This document shows, in pieces, positions 24,644 through 33,955 of a stretch of DNA of 64,000 bases. The stretch is from DASSQJ01 sp963772645. Its GTDB lineage: Bacteria; Actinomycetota; Actinomycetes; Actinomycetales; Dermatophilaceae. Position 1 is the stretch's first letter. Each line of letters opens with the position of its first letter. Under the pieces are notes generated by a model that was given only the letters and a program-made list of their open reading frames with translations, searched no databases and had not been told where the DNA came from. The stretch lies in NCBI GenBank assembly GCA_963772645.1, contig CAVYYD010000010.1, positions 1 through 64,000 of the forward strand, in the 5' to 3' direction. A program made the position numbers and the translations under genes.

Positions 24644-25672
24644 TCAGCGCTGGGAGGCGTCCGAGACCTCGCCGACCAGCTCCTCGATGACGTCCTCGAG
24701 GAAGACGACGCCGAGGACGGCACCGTCCTCGTCGACGACCCGGGCCACGTGCGACCCGCTCGACTGCATCGTCGCCAGCACCGCCTCGACGTCGTCGTCC
24801 CGGCGCACCGTGGCCAGCCGGCGGACCCGCTTGCCCGGCACCGCCTCGTGCCGCTCGGCGTCCTCGGCGTAGAGGACGTCCTTGAGGTGGAGGTACCCGG
24901 CGAGCTCGCCCGAGGCGTCGAGGACCGGGTAGCGGGAGAAGCCGTGCCGGGCGACGAGCCGCTCGATGTCGTCGGGGGTCGCCGCGGGGCCGACGGTGAC
25001 GAGGGACGAGAGCGAGACCGCCACGTCGGCGGCATCCTTGTCGCTGAACTCGAGGGCCGCGCCGAGCCGCTCGTGCTGCCGCTGCTCGACGAGGCCCTCC
25101 TCCCGGGACTCCTCGAGGATGTGCGCGACCTCCTCCGCGGTGAACGCCGACGACAGCTCGTCGCGGGGCTCGACCCCGAGCAGCCGGACGACCGCCTTGG
25201 AGAGCCAGTCCATCGCCCGGATCACCGGTGCGACGACGCGCGAGACGAGGACGAGCACCGGCACGAGGAGCACCGCCGCGCGCTCGGGCTCCGCGATCGA
25301 GATGTTCTTCGGGATCATCTCGCCGTAGACGACGTGGAGGAACACGACGATCGAGAGCGCCACGGCGAGCGCGACGACGTCGGCGACGACGGTGGAGAGC
25401 CCGAGGTGCTCCACGACCGGCACGAAGGCGTGGTGCAGCGCCGCCTCGGAGACCGCGCCGAGGAGCACCGAGCAGACCGTGATGCCGAGCTGGCTGGTGG
25501 CCAGGAGGATGCCGGTGTGCTGCAGGGCGTCCATGGCCGACCGGGCGCCCTTGCTCCCGGCGTCGGCGAGCGGCTCGAGCTGGCTGCGGCGTGCGGACAT
25601 CGCGGCGAACTCCGCCCCGACGAAGAAGGCGTTCGCGGCGAGGAGCAGGACGGTGACGAGGATGGTGCCCAT
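24644..25672 (-). CDS. CNNM/HlyC-CorC family membrane protein with CBS domains
   Basis: A 342-residue protein. The N-terminal DUF21/CNNM membrane domain has NAFFVGAEFAAMSARRSQLE, TSQLGITVCSVLLGAVSE and YGEMIPKNISI. A CBS pair follows, with FSRYPVLDASGELAGYLHLKD. It lacks the C-terminal CorC_HlyC transporter-associated domain found in its neighbour. The family exports Mg2+ or modulates Mg2+/Co2+ resistance. It follows the longer paralogue with only two bases between stop and start, so the two are probably co-expressed and may form a heterodimer. Confidence 0.88.
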   Translation of the reverse strand: MGTILVTVLLLAANAFFVGAEFAAMSARRSQLEPLADAGSKGARSAMDALQHTGILLATSQLGITVCSVLLGAVSEAALHHAFVPVVEHLGLSTVVADVVALAVALSIVVFLHVVYGEMIPKNISIAEPERAAVLLVPVLVLVSRVVAPVIRAMDWLSKAVVRLLGVEPRDELSSAFTAEEVAHILEESREEGLVEQRQHERLGAALEFSDKDAADVAVSLSSLVTVGPAATPDDIERLVARHGFSRYPVLDASGELAGYLHLKDVLYAEDAERHEAVPGKRVRRLATVRRDDDVEAVLATMQSSGSHVARVVDEDGAVLGVVFLEDVIEELVGEVSDASQR

Positions 25673-25674
25673 GC

Positions 25675-27015
25675 TCAGCCGTCCTCGACGGTGTCGCTTC
25701 CGGGCCCGGTCCCTGCCGGGCGAACGGTGCGGGCCAGGCGCAGCCGGTCGACGCGGTGGCCGTCCATGTCGATGACCCGCGCGGTCCAGCCGTCGACCTC
25801 GACCTCGTCGCCGACGACGGGCACCCGGCCGAGCGAGGCCATGACCCAGCCGCCGACCGTCTCGTAGGCCGGCCCGTCGGGCACGTCGGCCCCGACCCTC
25901 GAGCGGACCTCGTCGGGACGCCAGAGGCCGGGCACGGTCCACAGCCCGTCCCGCACGCGGCGGCCGGTGGTCTCGCCCCGGTCGTGCTCGTCGCTCACCT
26001 CGCCGACGATCTCCTCGACGAGGTCCTCCAGGGTCACCACGCCCGAGGTCCCGCCGTACTCGTCGACGACCACGGCGAGCTGCATCCCGCCCTGCCGCAG
26101 CTCGACCAGCAGCGGGTCCAGGCGCAGCGTCTCGGGCACGAACACCGGCTGGGACATCAGGGCCGAGACGGGGACGTCGGGGCGGCGTTCGAACGGGACG
26201 GCGATCGCCTTCTTCACGTGGACGACGCCGTCGACGTCGTCCCAGTCGCTCCCGGTGACCGGGAACCGCGAGTGGCCGGTGCTACGGGCGAGGGCGACCA
26301 GGTCCGCAGCCGTGGCGGTGCGCTCGATCGCGGTGGCCCGCGAGCGCGGCGTCATGACGTCCTCGGCCGTCTGGTCGGCGAAGCCCAGGGACGCCGTGAC
26401 GAGCCTGGCGGTGCTCCGGTCGAGCGTGCCGGCCTCCGCCGAGCTCCGCACGAGCGAGGCGAGCTCGGCGGGGCTGCGGGCCACCGACAGCTCCTCCTGC
26501 GGCTCGACGCCCATCGCCCGCAGGGTGCGGTTGGCGACCCCGTTGAGGACGACGATGAGCGGCTTGGCGGCCAGCCCGAACCAGCGCACCGGAGCGGCGG
26601 CGACCTTGGCCGTACGCAGCGGGAGCGAGACCGCGAGCGTCTTGGGCACCATCTCGCCGACGATCATCGAGAAGGCGGTGGCGAGCAGCATCGCGAGCAC
26701 GGAGGCCACCGACGACGCCGCGCCGGTCGAGAGGCCGAGCGCGGCCAGCGGGCCGGTGAGCAGGGCCCCGACCGACGGGCTGGCGATGAAGCCGAGGACC
26801 AGCGTCGTCAGGGTGATGCCGACCTGGCACGCCGAGAGCTGGGTGGACAGCTGCCGGTGCGAGGCGAGCACGGAGCGGGCACCGGGCTCCCCCGCGTCGA
26901 CCGCCTTCTGCACGGTGGGCCGGTCGAGCGCGACGAGCGAGAACTCGGCCGCGACGAAGAGCGCCGTGCCGAGCGTGAGGACGACGCCGACGAGGAGGAG
27001 CAGCCACGCGGTCAT
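25675..27015 (-). CDS. CNNM/CorC family protein, full-length paralogue
   Basis: A 446-residue protein with the DUF21/CNNM membrane domain (residues 1 to about 200; FVAAEFSLVALDRPTVQ, ACQVGITLTTLVLGFIASPS, VGEMVPKTLAVS). A CBS pair follows (about 215 to 335; HSRFPVTG, VVVDEYGGTSGVVTLEDLVE). The C-terminal CorC/HlyC domain (about 355 to 440) is present. It is the likely core of a Mg2+ or Co2+ efflux/homeostasis system with the shorter protein downstream. Confidence 0.9.
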   Translation of the reverse strand: MTAWLLLLVGVVLTLGTALFVAAEFSLVALDRPTVQKAVDAGEPGARSVLASHRQLSTQLSACQVGITLTTLVLGFIASPSVGALLTGPLAALGLSTGAASSVASVLAMLLATAFSMIVGEMVPKTLAVSLPLRTAKVAAAPVRWFGLAAKPLIVVLNGVANRTLRAMGVEPQEELSVARSPAELASLVRSSAEAGTLDRSTARLVTASLGFADQTAEDVMTPRSRATAIERTATAADLVALARSTGHSRFPVTGSDWDDVDGVVHVKKAIAVPFERRPDVPVSALMSQPVFVPETLRLDPLLVELRQGGMQLAVVVDEYGGTSGVVTLEDLVEEIVGEVSDEHDRGETTGRRVRDGLWTVPGLWRPDEVRSRVGADVPDGPAYETVGGWVMASLGRVPVVGDEVEVDGWTARVIDMDGHRVDRLRLARTVRPAGTGPGSDTVEDG

Positions 27016-27160
27016 GGTCGGGTCATCCTACGGGCGCCCCGCCGAGGACCGCCGGGGGCGCCTGCACTCCCCGCCGTCGGAGCGGTCGTCCGCCGGGGGG
27101 GGTTGACCCCGACCCGACGTGAGGCTGCAAGGATGCGGCCATGACAGGACGGGACCACGG

Positions 27161-28156
27161 ATGAGCACCACCGCGTTGCCGGGGGACGGACGGATCGAGA
27201 TCAGGGGGCTGACCAAGCACTTCGGCACGTTCACCGCGGTCGACGACCTCAGCTTCGACGTCGAGCCCGGGCGCATCACCGGCTTCCTCGGCCCGAACGG
27301 CGCGGGCAAGACGACCACCCTGCGGATGCTCCTCGGCCTGGTGCACCAGACCAGCGGCACGGCCACCATCGGCGGGCGACGCTACGTCGACCTGCCCGAC
27401 CCGCTCGGCACCGTCGGGGCCGCGCTCGAGGCGACGAGCTTCCACCCCGGCCGCAGCGGGCGCGACCACCTCCGGGTGCTCGCCGAGGCCGGCTCGGTGC
27501 CGCTCTCCCGGGTCGACGAGCTCCTCGAGCTCACCGGCATCCCGGCGGCGGCCCGCAAGCGTGCCGGCGCCTACAGCATGGGGATGCGCCAGCGGCTCGG
27601 CCTCGCCGCCGCGCTCCTCGGCGACCCGCACGTCCTGGTCCTCGACGAGCCGTCGAACGGGCTGGACCCCGAGGGCATCCGGTGGCTGCGCGGCTTCCTG
27701 CGGCACCTCAGCGGCCAGGGCAAGACGATCCTCGTCTCCAGCCACCTCCTCCAGGAGGTGGAGCAGACCGCGGACGACGTCGTCATCATCGCCAACGGGC
27801 GGCTCGTCCGGTCCGGGCCGATGGCCGCCCTGCACGGCACCCCCGGTGCGGTCGTGCGCACCTCGGATGCCGAGGCGCTGGCCGGGGCGCTGCGCGTCGC
27901 CGACGTGACGAGCTCGCCGGGGGCCGAGCCCGACACCCTCGTGGCCGACACCACCGACCTGCGGCTCGTCGGGGACGTCGCGCTGCGGGCCGGGCTGCCG
28001 GTCTACGGGCTCGAACCGAAGCGCGCCGACCTCGAGGCGCTGTTCTTCGAGCTCACCGAGGGGACCAACCGCAACCTCGGCCACCCCACCCCGGTCCCCA
28101 CAGGGGTGCCCGCCGGACGAGCCGCCGAGACCGGCGAGGAAGGGGCGAGGCAGTGA
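27161..28156 (+). CDS. ABC-2 type transporter ATP-binding protein
   Basis: A 331-residue ATPase. Walker A is GPNGAGKTTTLRML, the Q-loop is in LEATSFHPGRSG, the signature-like SMGMRQRLGLA replaces the usual LSGGQ, and Walker B is VLVLDEPSNGLDPEG, followed by the VSSHLLQE switch His. The weakly conserved signature is typical of BcrA/DrrA/NodI-like exporters. The C-terminal 90 residues (about 240 to 331) resemble the usual dimer/regulatory tail. The following permease starts inside its stop (GTGA). Confidence 0.88.
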   Translation: MSTTALPGDGRIEIRGLTKHFGTFTAVDDLSFDVEPGRITGFLGPNGAGKTTTLRMLLGLVHQTSGTATIGGRRYVDLPDPLGTVGAALEATSFHPGRSGRDHLRVLAEAGSVPLSRVDELLELTGIPAAARKRAGAYSMGMRQRLGLAAALLGDPHVLVLDEPSNGLDPEGIRWLRGFLRHLSGQGKTILVSSHLLQEVEQTADDVVIIANGRLVRSGPMAALHGTPGAVVRTSDAEALAGALRVADVTSSPGAEPDTLVADTTDLRLVGDVALRAGLPVYGLEPKRADLEALFFELTEGTNRNLGHPTPVPTGVPAGRAAETGEEGARQ

Positions 28157-28953
28157 TCCCGGTGGTGCGCTCCGAGCTGCGCAAGTTCTTCACGACCCGG
28201 ATGTGGTGGGGGATGGCGATCGCCGTCGTCGTCTCGGCCGCAGCCTTCTCCGTGCTCTTCGGCTTCGTCGTCAACAACCCGCGAGCGGCGGGCGGGCCGG
28301 GCGGGGGCGGGTTCGTCGCGAACGACACCCAGGTCGCCAACACCGTCTACACGGCCGGCATCAGCGTCGGCTACCTCCTGCTCATGACGATCGGCATCCT
28401 GACCATCGGCAGCGAGTTCCGGCACAAGACGATCAGCGCGACGCTGCTCGCAACCCCCCGCCGGTCACGGGCGATGCTCGCCAAGGTGGTGGCGCTCGTG
28501 GTCATCGGCGTGCTCTACGGGCTGTTGAGCCTCGCCGGGTCGGTGGCGGTCGGCACGGTCGTCCTGCGCGTCATCGGCAAGCCGGCGTTCCCCTCCGGCG
28601 AGGTCTGGCGCACCCTCGCCCTCAGCCTGCTCGTCCTCGCCCTGTGGGCACTCATCGGGCTCGGCATCGGCATCCTCATCCCCAACCAGGTGGCCGCGCT
28701 GTTCATCGGGATCGCCGTCGCGTGGATCGTCGAGCCGCTCCTCGGGGTGCTCCTGCAGATCTGGGACTTCAGCCGCGAACACGTCGCCCCGTACCTGCCC
28801 ACGAGTGCGACGAACGCGACGCTCAACGCGATCTCCCAGAACCCCGACGAGGTGCGCCTCGTGTGGTGGGGCGGTGCCCTCGTGCTGCTCGCCTACGCCG
28901 CCGTGCTCGCCGGCCTCGGCATCTGGCGGACCGTCCGCCAGGACGTCAGCTGA
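28153..28953 (+). CDS. ABC-2 type transporter permease
   Basis: A 266-residue protein with six hydrophobic segments, from MWWGMAIAVVVSAAAFSVLF to YAAVLAGLGIW. The EFRHKTISATLLATPRR segment after the second membrane helix is typical of ABC-2 permeases paired with BcrA-like ATPases. Start GTG at 28153 overlaps the ATPase stop by four bases. Together they make an exporter of unknown substrate (lipid, peptide antibiotic or other hydrophobic compound). Confidence 0.85.
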   Translation: MIPVVRSELRKFFTTRMWWGMAIAVVVSAAAFSVLFGFVVNNPRAAGGPGGGGFVANDTQVANTVYTAGISVGYLLLMTIGILTIGSEFRHKTISATLLATPRRSRAMLAKVVALVVIGVLYGLLSLAGSVAVGTVVLRVIGKPAFPSGEVWRTLALSLLVLALWALIGLGIGILIPNQVAALFIGIAVAWIVEPLLGVLLQIWDFSREHVAPYLPTSATNATLNAISQNPDEVRLVWWGGALVLLAYAAVLAGLGIWRTVRQDVS

Positions 28954-29116
28954 CCGCTCCCGGGCGGCTCGCCACGCACCGGCGGCCGCCACCGCCGGCC
29001 GCCGCCGCGAGCCGACCACTTGCCGTCGGAGGGCACCGCTGCCGGCGTACGGAAGTAGGCTGGACCGAGTCCGCCCCGCCCACACGCGAGAGAGCCGAGA
29101 AAGAGGCGCATAGCCC

Positions 29117-32100
29117 GTGGCCGAGCAGTCCCCGTCCAGCGATCCCATGACCACCTTCGGACCCAACGAGTGGCTGGTCGACGAGCTGTACGAGCAGTAC
29201 AAGAGGGACAAGAACAGCGTCGACCCGGCGTGGTGGGACTTCTTCCGCGACTACGAGCCCGGCGAGGCCGCGATCACCCACGAGAAGGCGGTCGACGACA
29301 AGCGCACCCGGGGCAACGGCCGTCCCAACGGCGCCCAGCCCACCCAGGAGCGCCCCGCGGCCCCCGCCGGAGCGGTGAAGGCCGAGCAGCAGAGCGCGCC
29401 CGCCGCCCCGGCCGCACCCGCGGCCAAGGCGCCAGCGAAGACCCCCGCGAAGGCCCCGGAGAAGGCGCGGGACGAGCCCGCCCCCGAGGCGAAGGAGAAG
29501 GCGCCGGCCCCGGCCGAGAAGCCCGCGTCCCCGACGCCACGCGAGGCGCAGGCCCCCCGCCCCACCGGTCCCCTCGAGGAGTCACGCCAGCAGCCGATCC
29601 GCGGGGCCAGCGCCCGGGTGGTCACGAACATGGAGTCCTCGCTCGAGGTGCCCACCGCGACCTCGGTGCGTGCGGTCCCGGCCAAGCTCCTCGTCGACAA
29701 CCGAATCGTCATCAACAACCACCTGGCCCGCAGCCGCGGCGGCAAGGTGAGCTTCACCCACGTCATCGGCTACGCCCTGGTCAAGGCGCTCGCGGTCATG
29801 CCGGAGATGAACAACGGCTTCGGCCACGACGAGAAGGGCAAGCCCGTCCTCGTCCAGCCTGCGCACGTCAACCTCGGCCTGGCCATCGACCTCGCCAAGC
29901 CCGACGGCACCCGACAGCTGCTCGTGCCCTCGATCAAGGCCGCCGAGACGATGGACTTCGCGCACTTCTGGACCGCCTACGAGGAGATGGTCAAGAAGGC
30001 CCGCGGCGGAAACCTCACCGTCGAGGACTTCCAGGGCACGACGATCTCGCTGACCAACCCCGGCACCATCGGCACCGTCCACTCGGTGCCGCGGCTGATG
30101 GCGGGCCAGGGCGCCATCATCGGCGTCGGCGCGATGGACTACCCCGCCGAGTGGCAGGGCGCGAGCAACGAGACCCTCCACCGCAACGCCGTGAGCAAGA
30201 TCCTCACCCTGACGAGCACCTACGACCACCGGATCATCCAGGGCGCCCAGTCCGGCGACTTCCTGCGGATCGTCCACGGCCTGCTCCTCGGGGAGAACGG
30301 CTTCTACGACGAGATCTTCGAGTCGCTGCGGATCCCGTACGAGCCGGTCCGCTGGGTGCAGGACGTCTCGGCCACCCACGACGACGACATCAACAAGGTC
30401 GCCCGGGTCCAGGAGCTCATCCACGCCTACCGCGTCCGCGGCCACCTCATGGCCGACACCGACCCGCTGGAGTACAAGCAGCGGCGCCACCCGGACCTCG
30501 ACATCACCCGGCACGGGCTCACCCTGTGGGACCTCGAGCGCTTCTTCGCCACCGGCGGCTTCGGCGGCGCACCGTTCCTCAAGCTGCGAAAGATCCTCGG
30601 CATCCTGCGCGACTCGTACTGCCGCACCGTCGGTGTCGAGTACATGCACATCCAGGACCCCGACCAGCGGGAGTGGATCCAGCACAAGGTCGAGGTCGGC
30701 TACGCCAAGACCACCCGCGAGGAGCAGCTGCGCATCGTCCGCCGGCTGAACGCCGCCGAGGCGTTCGAGACCTTCCTGCAGACCAAGTTCGTCGGCCAGA
30801 AGCGGTTCTCGCTCGAGGGCGGGGAGTCGGTCATCGCGCTGCTCGACCGGGTGCTCTCACGGGCCGCCGAGGACGGCCTCGACGAGGTCTGCGTCGGGAT
30901 GCCCCACCGAGGCCGCCTCAACGTCCTCGCGAACATCGCCGGCAAGTCCTACGGCCAGATCTTCCGCGAGTTCGAGGGGCGCCAGGACCCGAGGTCGGTC
31001 CAGGGCTCCGGCGACGTCAAGTACCACCTCGGCACCGAGGGCGAGTTCACCGCGGAGTCCGGCGCCCGCACCAAGGTGTACCTCGCCGCGAACCCGAGCC
31101 ACCTCGAGGCGGTCAACCCGGTGCTCGAGGGCATCGTCCGCGCCAAGCAGGACCGCCTCGACCTCGCCGGCGAGGACTTCACCGTGCTGCCCGTCCTCCT
31201 GCACGGCGACGCGGCGTTCGCCGGTCAGGGCGTGGTCGCCGAGACGCTCAACCTCTCCCAGCTGCGCGGCTACCGCACCGGCGGCACCGTGCACGTGGTG
31301 ATCAACAACCAGGTCGGCTTCACCACCTCGCCGAGCAGCTCGCGCTCCTCGACGTACTCCACCGACGTGGCCCGGATGATCCAGGCCCCGATCTTCCACG
31401 TCAACGGCGACGACCCCGAGGCGTGCGTGCGGGTCGCCGAGCTCGCCTACGAGTTCCGCAAGCAGTTCCACAAGGACGTCGTCATCGACATGGTCTGCTA
31501 CCGGCGCCGGGGCCACAACGAGGGCGACGACCCCTCGATGACCCAGCCGCTGATGTACAACCTCATCGAGGCCAAGCGCAGCGTCCGCAAGCTCTACACC
31601 GAGGCGCTGATCGGCCGCGGTGACATCACCGTCGAGGACGCCGAGGCCGCGCTGCGCGACTACCAGCAGCAGCTCGAGCGGGTGTTCGTCGAGACCAAGG
31701 AGGCGCTGCGCTCGGCCGAGCAGGAGGCGCAGTCCGGCCGCCGGGCGGACGGCCACGGAGGCCTCGAACCGCCGTCGGCGCAGGCCCCGTACGCCGACCG
31801 GACCTCGCACTCGGCCACCGAGACCGCGATCAGCACCGAGACCCTGCGCCACATCGGCGACGTGTTCGCCAGCCCGCCGGAGGGCTTCACCGTGCACCCC
31901 AAGCTGCGCCAGATGCTCGACAAGCGGGCGCTGAGCACCCGGGAGGGCGGCATCGACTGGGGCACCGGCGAGCTCCTCGCCTTCGGCTCGCTCCTGATCG
32001 AGGGCACCCCGGTCCGGCTCGCCGGGCAGGACAGCCGGCGTGGCACGTTCGTCCAGCGGCACGCGGTCCTCATCGACAAGGAGAACGCCTCCGAGTGGAC

Positions 32101-32986
32101 CCCCCTGCTCTACCTCGGGCAGGGCCAGGCGAAGTTCTGGGTCTACGACAGCCTGCTCTCCGAGTTCGCGGCGATGGGCTTCGAGTACGGTTACTCGGTC
32201 GAGCGGCCGGACGCGCTGGTCCTCTGGGAGGCCCAGTTCGGCGACTTCTTCAACGGCGCCCAGACCATCGTCGACGAGTTCATCTCCAGCGGTGAGCAGA
32301 AGTGGGGCCAGCGCTCCTCGGTCGTCCTCCTCCTCCCGCACGGCTTCGAGGGCCAGGGCCCGGACCACTCCTCGGGCCGGATCGAGCGGTTCCTCACGAT
32401 GTGCGCCGAGGGGAACATGACCGTGGCGTACCCGTCGACGCCGGCGTCGTACTTCCACCTCCTGCGCCGCCAGGCCTACGCCCGGCCGCGCCGGCCGCTC
32501 ATCGTCTTCACGCCGAAGTCCATGCTGCGGCTCAAGGCGGCGGCGAGCGCCCCGGAGGACTTCACGACCGGGGGCTTCCGCCCGGTGCTGCCGGACCGAC
32601 CCGGCGCCACCGAGGGCACGGTCACCCGCGTGCTCGTCGCCGCCGGCAAGGCCGTCTGGGACCTCGAGGCCGAGCGCGAGAAGCGCGGCGACACCGCCAC
32701 GGCGATCCTGCGGCTCGAGCAGTACTACCCGCTGCCCGCGGCCGAGCTCGCCGAGGCCCTCTCGGAGTACCCCGAGGCCGAGGTCGTCGTCGTCCAGGAC
32801 GAGCCGCGGAACATGGGCGGCTGGCCGTTCCTCGCGGTCAACCTCCCCGAGGCCCTCCAGGCGCAGGGCGAGCACCGCGCGCTGCGCGTGGTCTCCCGGG
32901 CGCCCTCGGCCTCCCCGGCCGCCGGCTCGACCAAGGTGCACCAGGCGGAACAGGCCGAGCTGCTCGCCCAGGCCTTCGACCGCTGA
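29117..32986 (+). CDS. kgd: Multifunctional 2-oxoglutarate decarboxylase/dehydrogenase E1 with E2 acyltransferase domain (Kgd/OdhA type)
   Basis: A 1289-residue enzyme of the TCA cycle. It opens with the actinobacterial FGPNEWLVDELYEQY segment, then an Ala/Pro/Lys-rich linker (about 65 to 155). An E2 succinyltransferase catalytic domain follows, with STYDHRIIQGAQSG (His near 370). The E1o part has the thiamin-diphosphate region HGDAAFAGQG, NNQVGFTTSPS (near 730) and GHNEGDDPS (near 800). Such fusions catalyse 2-oxoglutarate decarboxylation or oxidative decarboxylation, working with a separate E2p/E3 and inhibited by the FHA protein GarA/OdhI. GTG start at 29117. Full length, no oddity seen. 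Confidence 0.95.
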   Translation: MAEQSPSSDPMTTFGPNEWLVDELYEQYKRDKNSVDPAWWDFFRDYEPGEAAITHEKAVDDKRTRGNGRPNGAQPTQERPAAPAGAVKAEQQSAPAAPAAPAAKAPAKTPAKAPEKARDEPAPEAKEKAPAPAEKPASPTPREAQAPRPTGPLEESRQQPIRGASARVVTNMESSLEVPTATSVRAVPAKLLVDNRIVINNHLARSRGGKVSFTHVIGYALVKALAVMPEMNNGFGHDEKGKPVLVQPAHVNLGLAIDLAKPDGTRQLLVPSIKAAETMDFAHFWTAYEEMVKKARGGNLTVEDFQGTTISLTNPGTIGTVHSVPRLMAGQGAIIGVGAMDYPAEWQGASNETLHRNAVSKILTLTSTYDHRIIQGAQSGDFLRIVHGLLLGENGFYDEIFESLRIPYEPVRWVQDVSATHDDDINKVARVQELIHAYRVRGHLMADTDPLEYKQRRHPDLDITRHGLTLWDLERFFATGGFGGAPFLKLRKILGILRDSYCRTVGVEYMHIQDPDQREWIQHKVEVGYAKTTREEQLRIVRRLNAAEAFETFLQTKFVGQKRFSLEGGESVIALLDRVLSRAAEDGLDEVCVGMPHRGRLNVLANIAGKSYGQIFREFEGRQDPRSVQGSGDVKYHLGTEGEFTAESGARTKVYLAANPSHLEAVNPVLEGIVRAKQDRLDLAGEDFTVLPVLLHGDAAFAGQGVVAETLNLSQLRGYRTGGTVHVVINNQVGFTTSPSSSRSSTYSTDVARMIQAPIFHVNGDDPEACVRVAELAYEFRKQFHKDVVIDMVCYRRRGHNEGDDPSMTQPLMYNLIEAKRSVRKLYTEALIGRGDITVEDAEAALRDYQQQLERVFVETKEALRSAEQEAQSGRRADGHGGLEPPSAQAPYADRTSHSATETAISTETLRHIGDVFASPPEGFTVHPKLRQMLDKRALSTREGGIDWGTGELLAFGSLLIEGTPVRLAGQDSRRGTFVQRHAVLIDKENASEWTPLLYLGQGQAKFWVYDSLLSEFAAMGFEYGYSVERPDALVLWEAQFGDFFNGAQTIVDEFISSGEQKWGQRSSVVLLLPHGFEGQGPDHSSGRIERFLTMCAEGNMTVAYPSTPASYFHLLRRQAYARPRRPLIVFTPKSMLRLKAAASAPEDFTTGGFRPVLPDRPGATEGTVTRVLVAAGKAVWDLEAEREKRGDTATAILRLEQYYPLPAAELAEALSEYPEAEVVVVQDEPRNMGGWPFLAVNLPEALQAQGEHRALRVVSRAPSASPAAGSTKVHQAEQAELLAQAFDR

Positions 32987-33086
32987 CCCACCGGTCGCGC
33001 CGGGCCGCCCGCACGGCACCACGGGCCGCGGGCCGGCCCGGGGCGCCTGCGCCGAGGCGGTGCGGGCGCCCGGTAGCCTCACAGGC

Positions 33087-33263
33087 GTGTACTTCACCGA
33101 CCGTGGCATCGAGGAGCTCGAGGCTCGGCGCGGCGACGACGAGGTCACGCTCGGCTGGCTGGCCGAGCAGCTGCGCACCTTCGTCGACGTCCACCCCGAG
33201 TTCGAGGTGCCCGTGGAGCGCCTGGCCACGTGGCTGGCCCGGCTGGACGACGAGGACGAGTGA
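33087..33263 (+). CDS. DUF6104-type small protein
   Basis: A 58-residue protein starting at GTG (33087) as MYFTDRGIEELEARRGDDEV and ending ERLATWLARLDDEDE. Small acidic proteins of this kind sit immediately downstream of kgd in many actinomycetes; function is unknown. The longer in-frame start at 33060 adds unconserved residues. It is translationally coupled to the SGNH hydrolase (GTGA overlap). Confidence 0.85.
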   Translation: MYFTDRGIEELEARRGDDEVTLGWLAEQLRTFVDVHPEFEVPVERLATWLARLDDEDE

Positions 33264-33943
33264 CGGCAGGAATGGCTGACCCGCACACCCCCGACGGTGG
33301 CGCTCCGATCGAGTTCCGGCCCAGCGCGGTCGCGCAGGTGGTCCCGGAGGGCCCGCGCGACGTCGCGCTCGTCTTCCTCGGAGCCTCCCTCGTCGCCGGC
33401 GTGGGCGACCCCAAGGGGCAGGGCTGGGTCACCCGCGTCGTCGGGCGCACCCAGCACCCCGACCTGCAGCTGACCGCCTACAACCTCGGCGTGCGCGGCA
33501 ACACCTCCGCCGACCTCCTCGACCGCTGGGCCACGGAGGTGCCCAGCCGCTGGGTCGGCCGGACCGAGCGCCGCCTCGTGCTCTCGGTGGGGACCAACGA
33601 CATCGTCTCCGGCATCTCGCTCGCGCGGCACCGGCTCAACCTCGCCAACCTCCTCGACGACGCCGCCGCCGAGGGCGTCGGCACCTTCGTCGTCAGCCCG
33701 CCGCCGAGCGACGACGACGAGCTGAACTCCCGGCTCGAGGTCCTCGTCGACGCCCAGTCCGACGTCTGCTCGCGGCGCGGCGTGCCGTTCGTCGACAGCT
33801 ACCACCCGCTGCGCGGCCACGACCAGTGGCGTACCGACCTCGCGGCGAGCAGCGTGCCGCACCACCCGGGGCAGGCCGGCTACGGGCTGATCGCCTGGCT
33901 CGTCCTGCACAACGGCTGGAACGAGTGGCTGCAGATCGCCTGA
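33260..33943 (+). CDS. SGNH/GDSL-family hydrolase
   Basis: A 227-residue protein with the four SGNH blocks recognisable. VFLGASLVAGVG supplies the nucleophile Ser (Ser in GASL). YNLGVRGNTSADLLDRW supplies Gly, LSVGTNDIVSG supplies Asn, and VPHHPGQAGYGLIA supplies the catalytic His. It is a lipase/acyl-esterase-like enzyme with no signal peptide, so probably cytosolic. GTG at 33260 overlaps the previous stop; ATG at 33272 is the alternative, but its ribosome-binding site would be too close. Confidence 0.85.
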   Translation: MTAGMADPHTPDGGAPIEFRPSAVAQVVPEGPRDVALVFLGASLVAGVGDPKGQGWVTRVVGRTQHPDLQLTAYNLGVRGNTSADLLDRWATEVPSRWVGRTERRLVLSVGTNDIVSGISLARHRLNLANLLDDAAAEGVGTFVVSPPPSDDDELNSRLEVLVDAQSDVCSRRGVPFVDSYHPLRGHDQWRTDLAASSVPHHPGQAGYGLIAWLVLHNGWNEWLQIA

Positions 33944-33955
33944 GCCCGTCCGGCG

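Noticed and set aside
29400..29580. Ala/Pro/Lys repeat region in kgd
   Set aside because: It is the normal flexible linker of this enzyme and not a DNA repeat or CRISPR-like array.
30857..33910. Long open frame (about 1000 residues) on the minus strand opposite kgd
   Set aside because: It is the antisense of a well-supported gene; the product is Val/Gly/Asp/Arg-rich with no domain, as expected from GC-rich codon bias.
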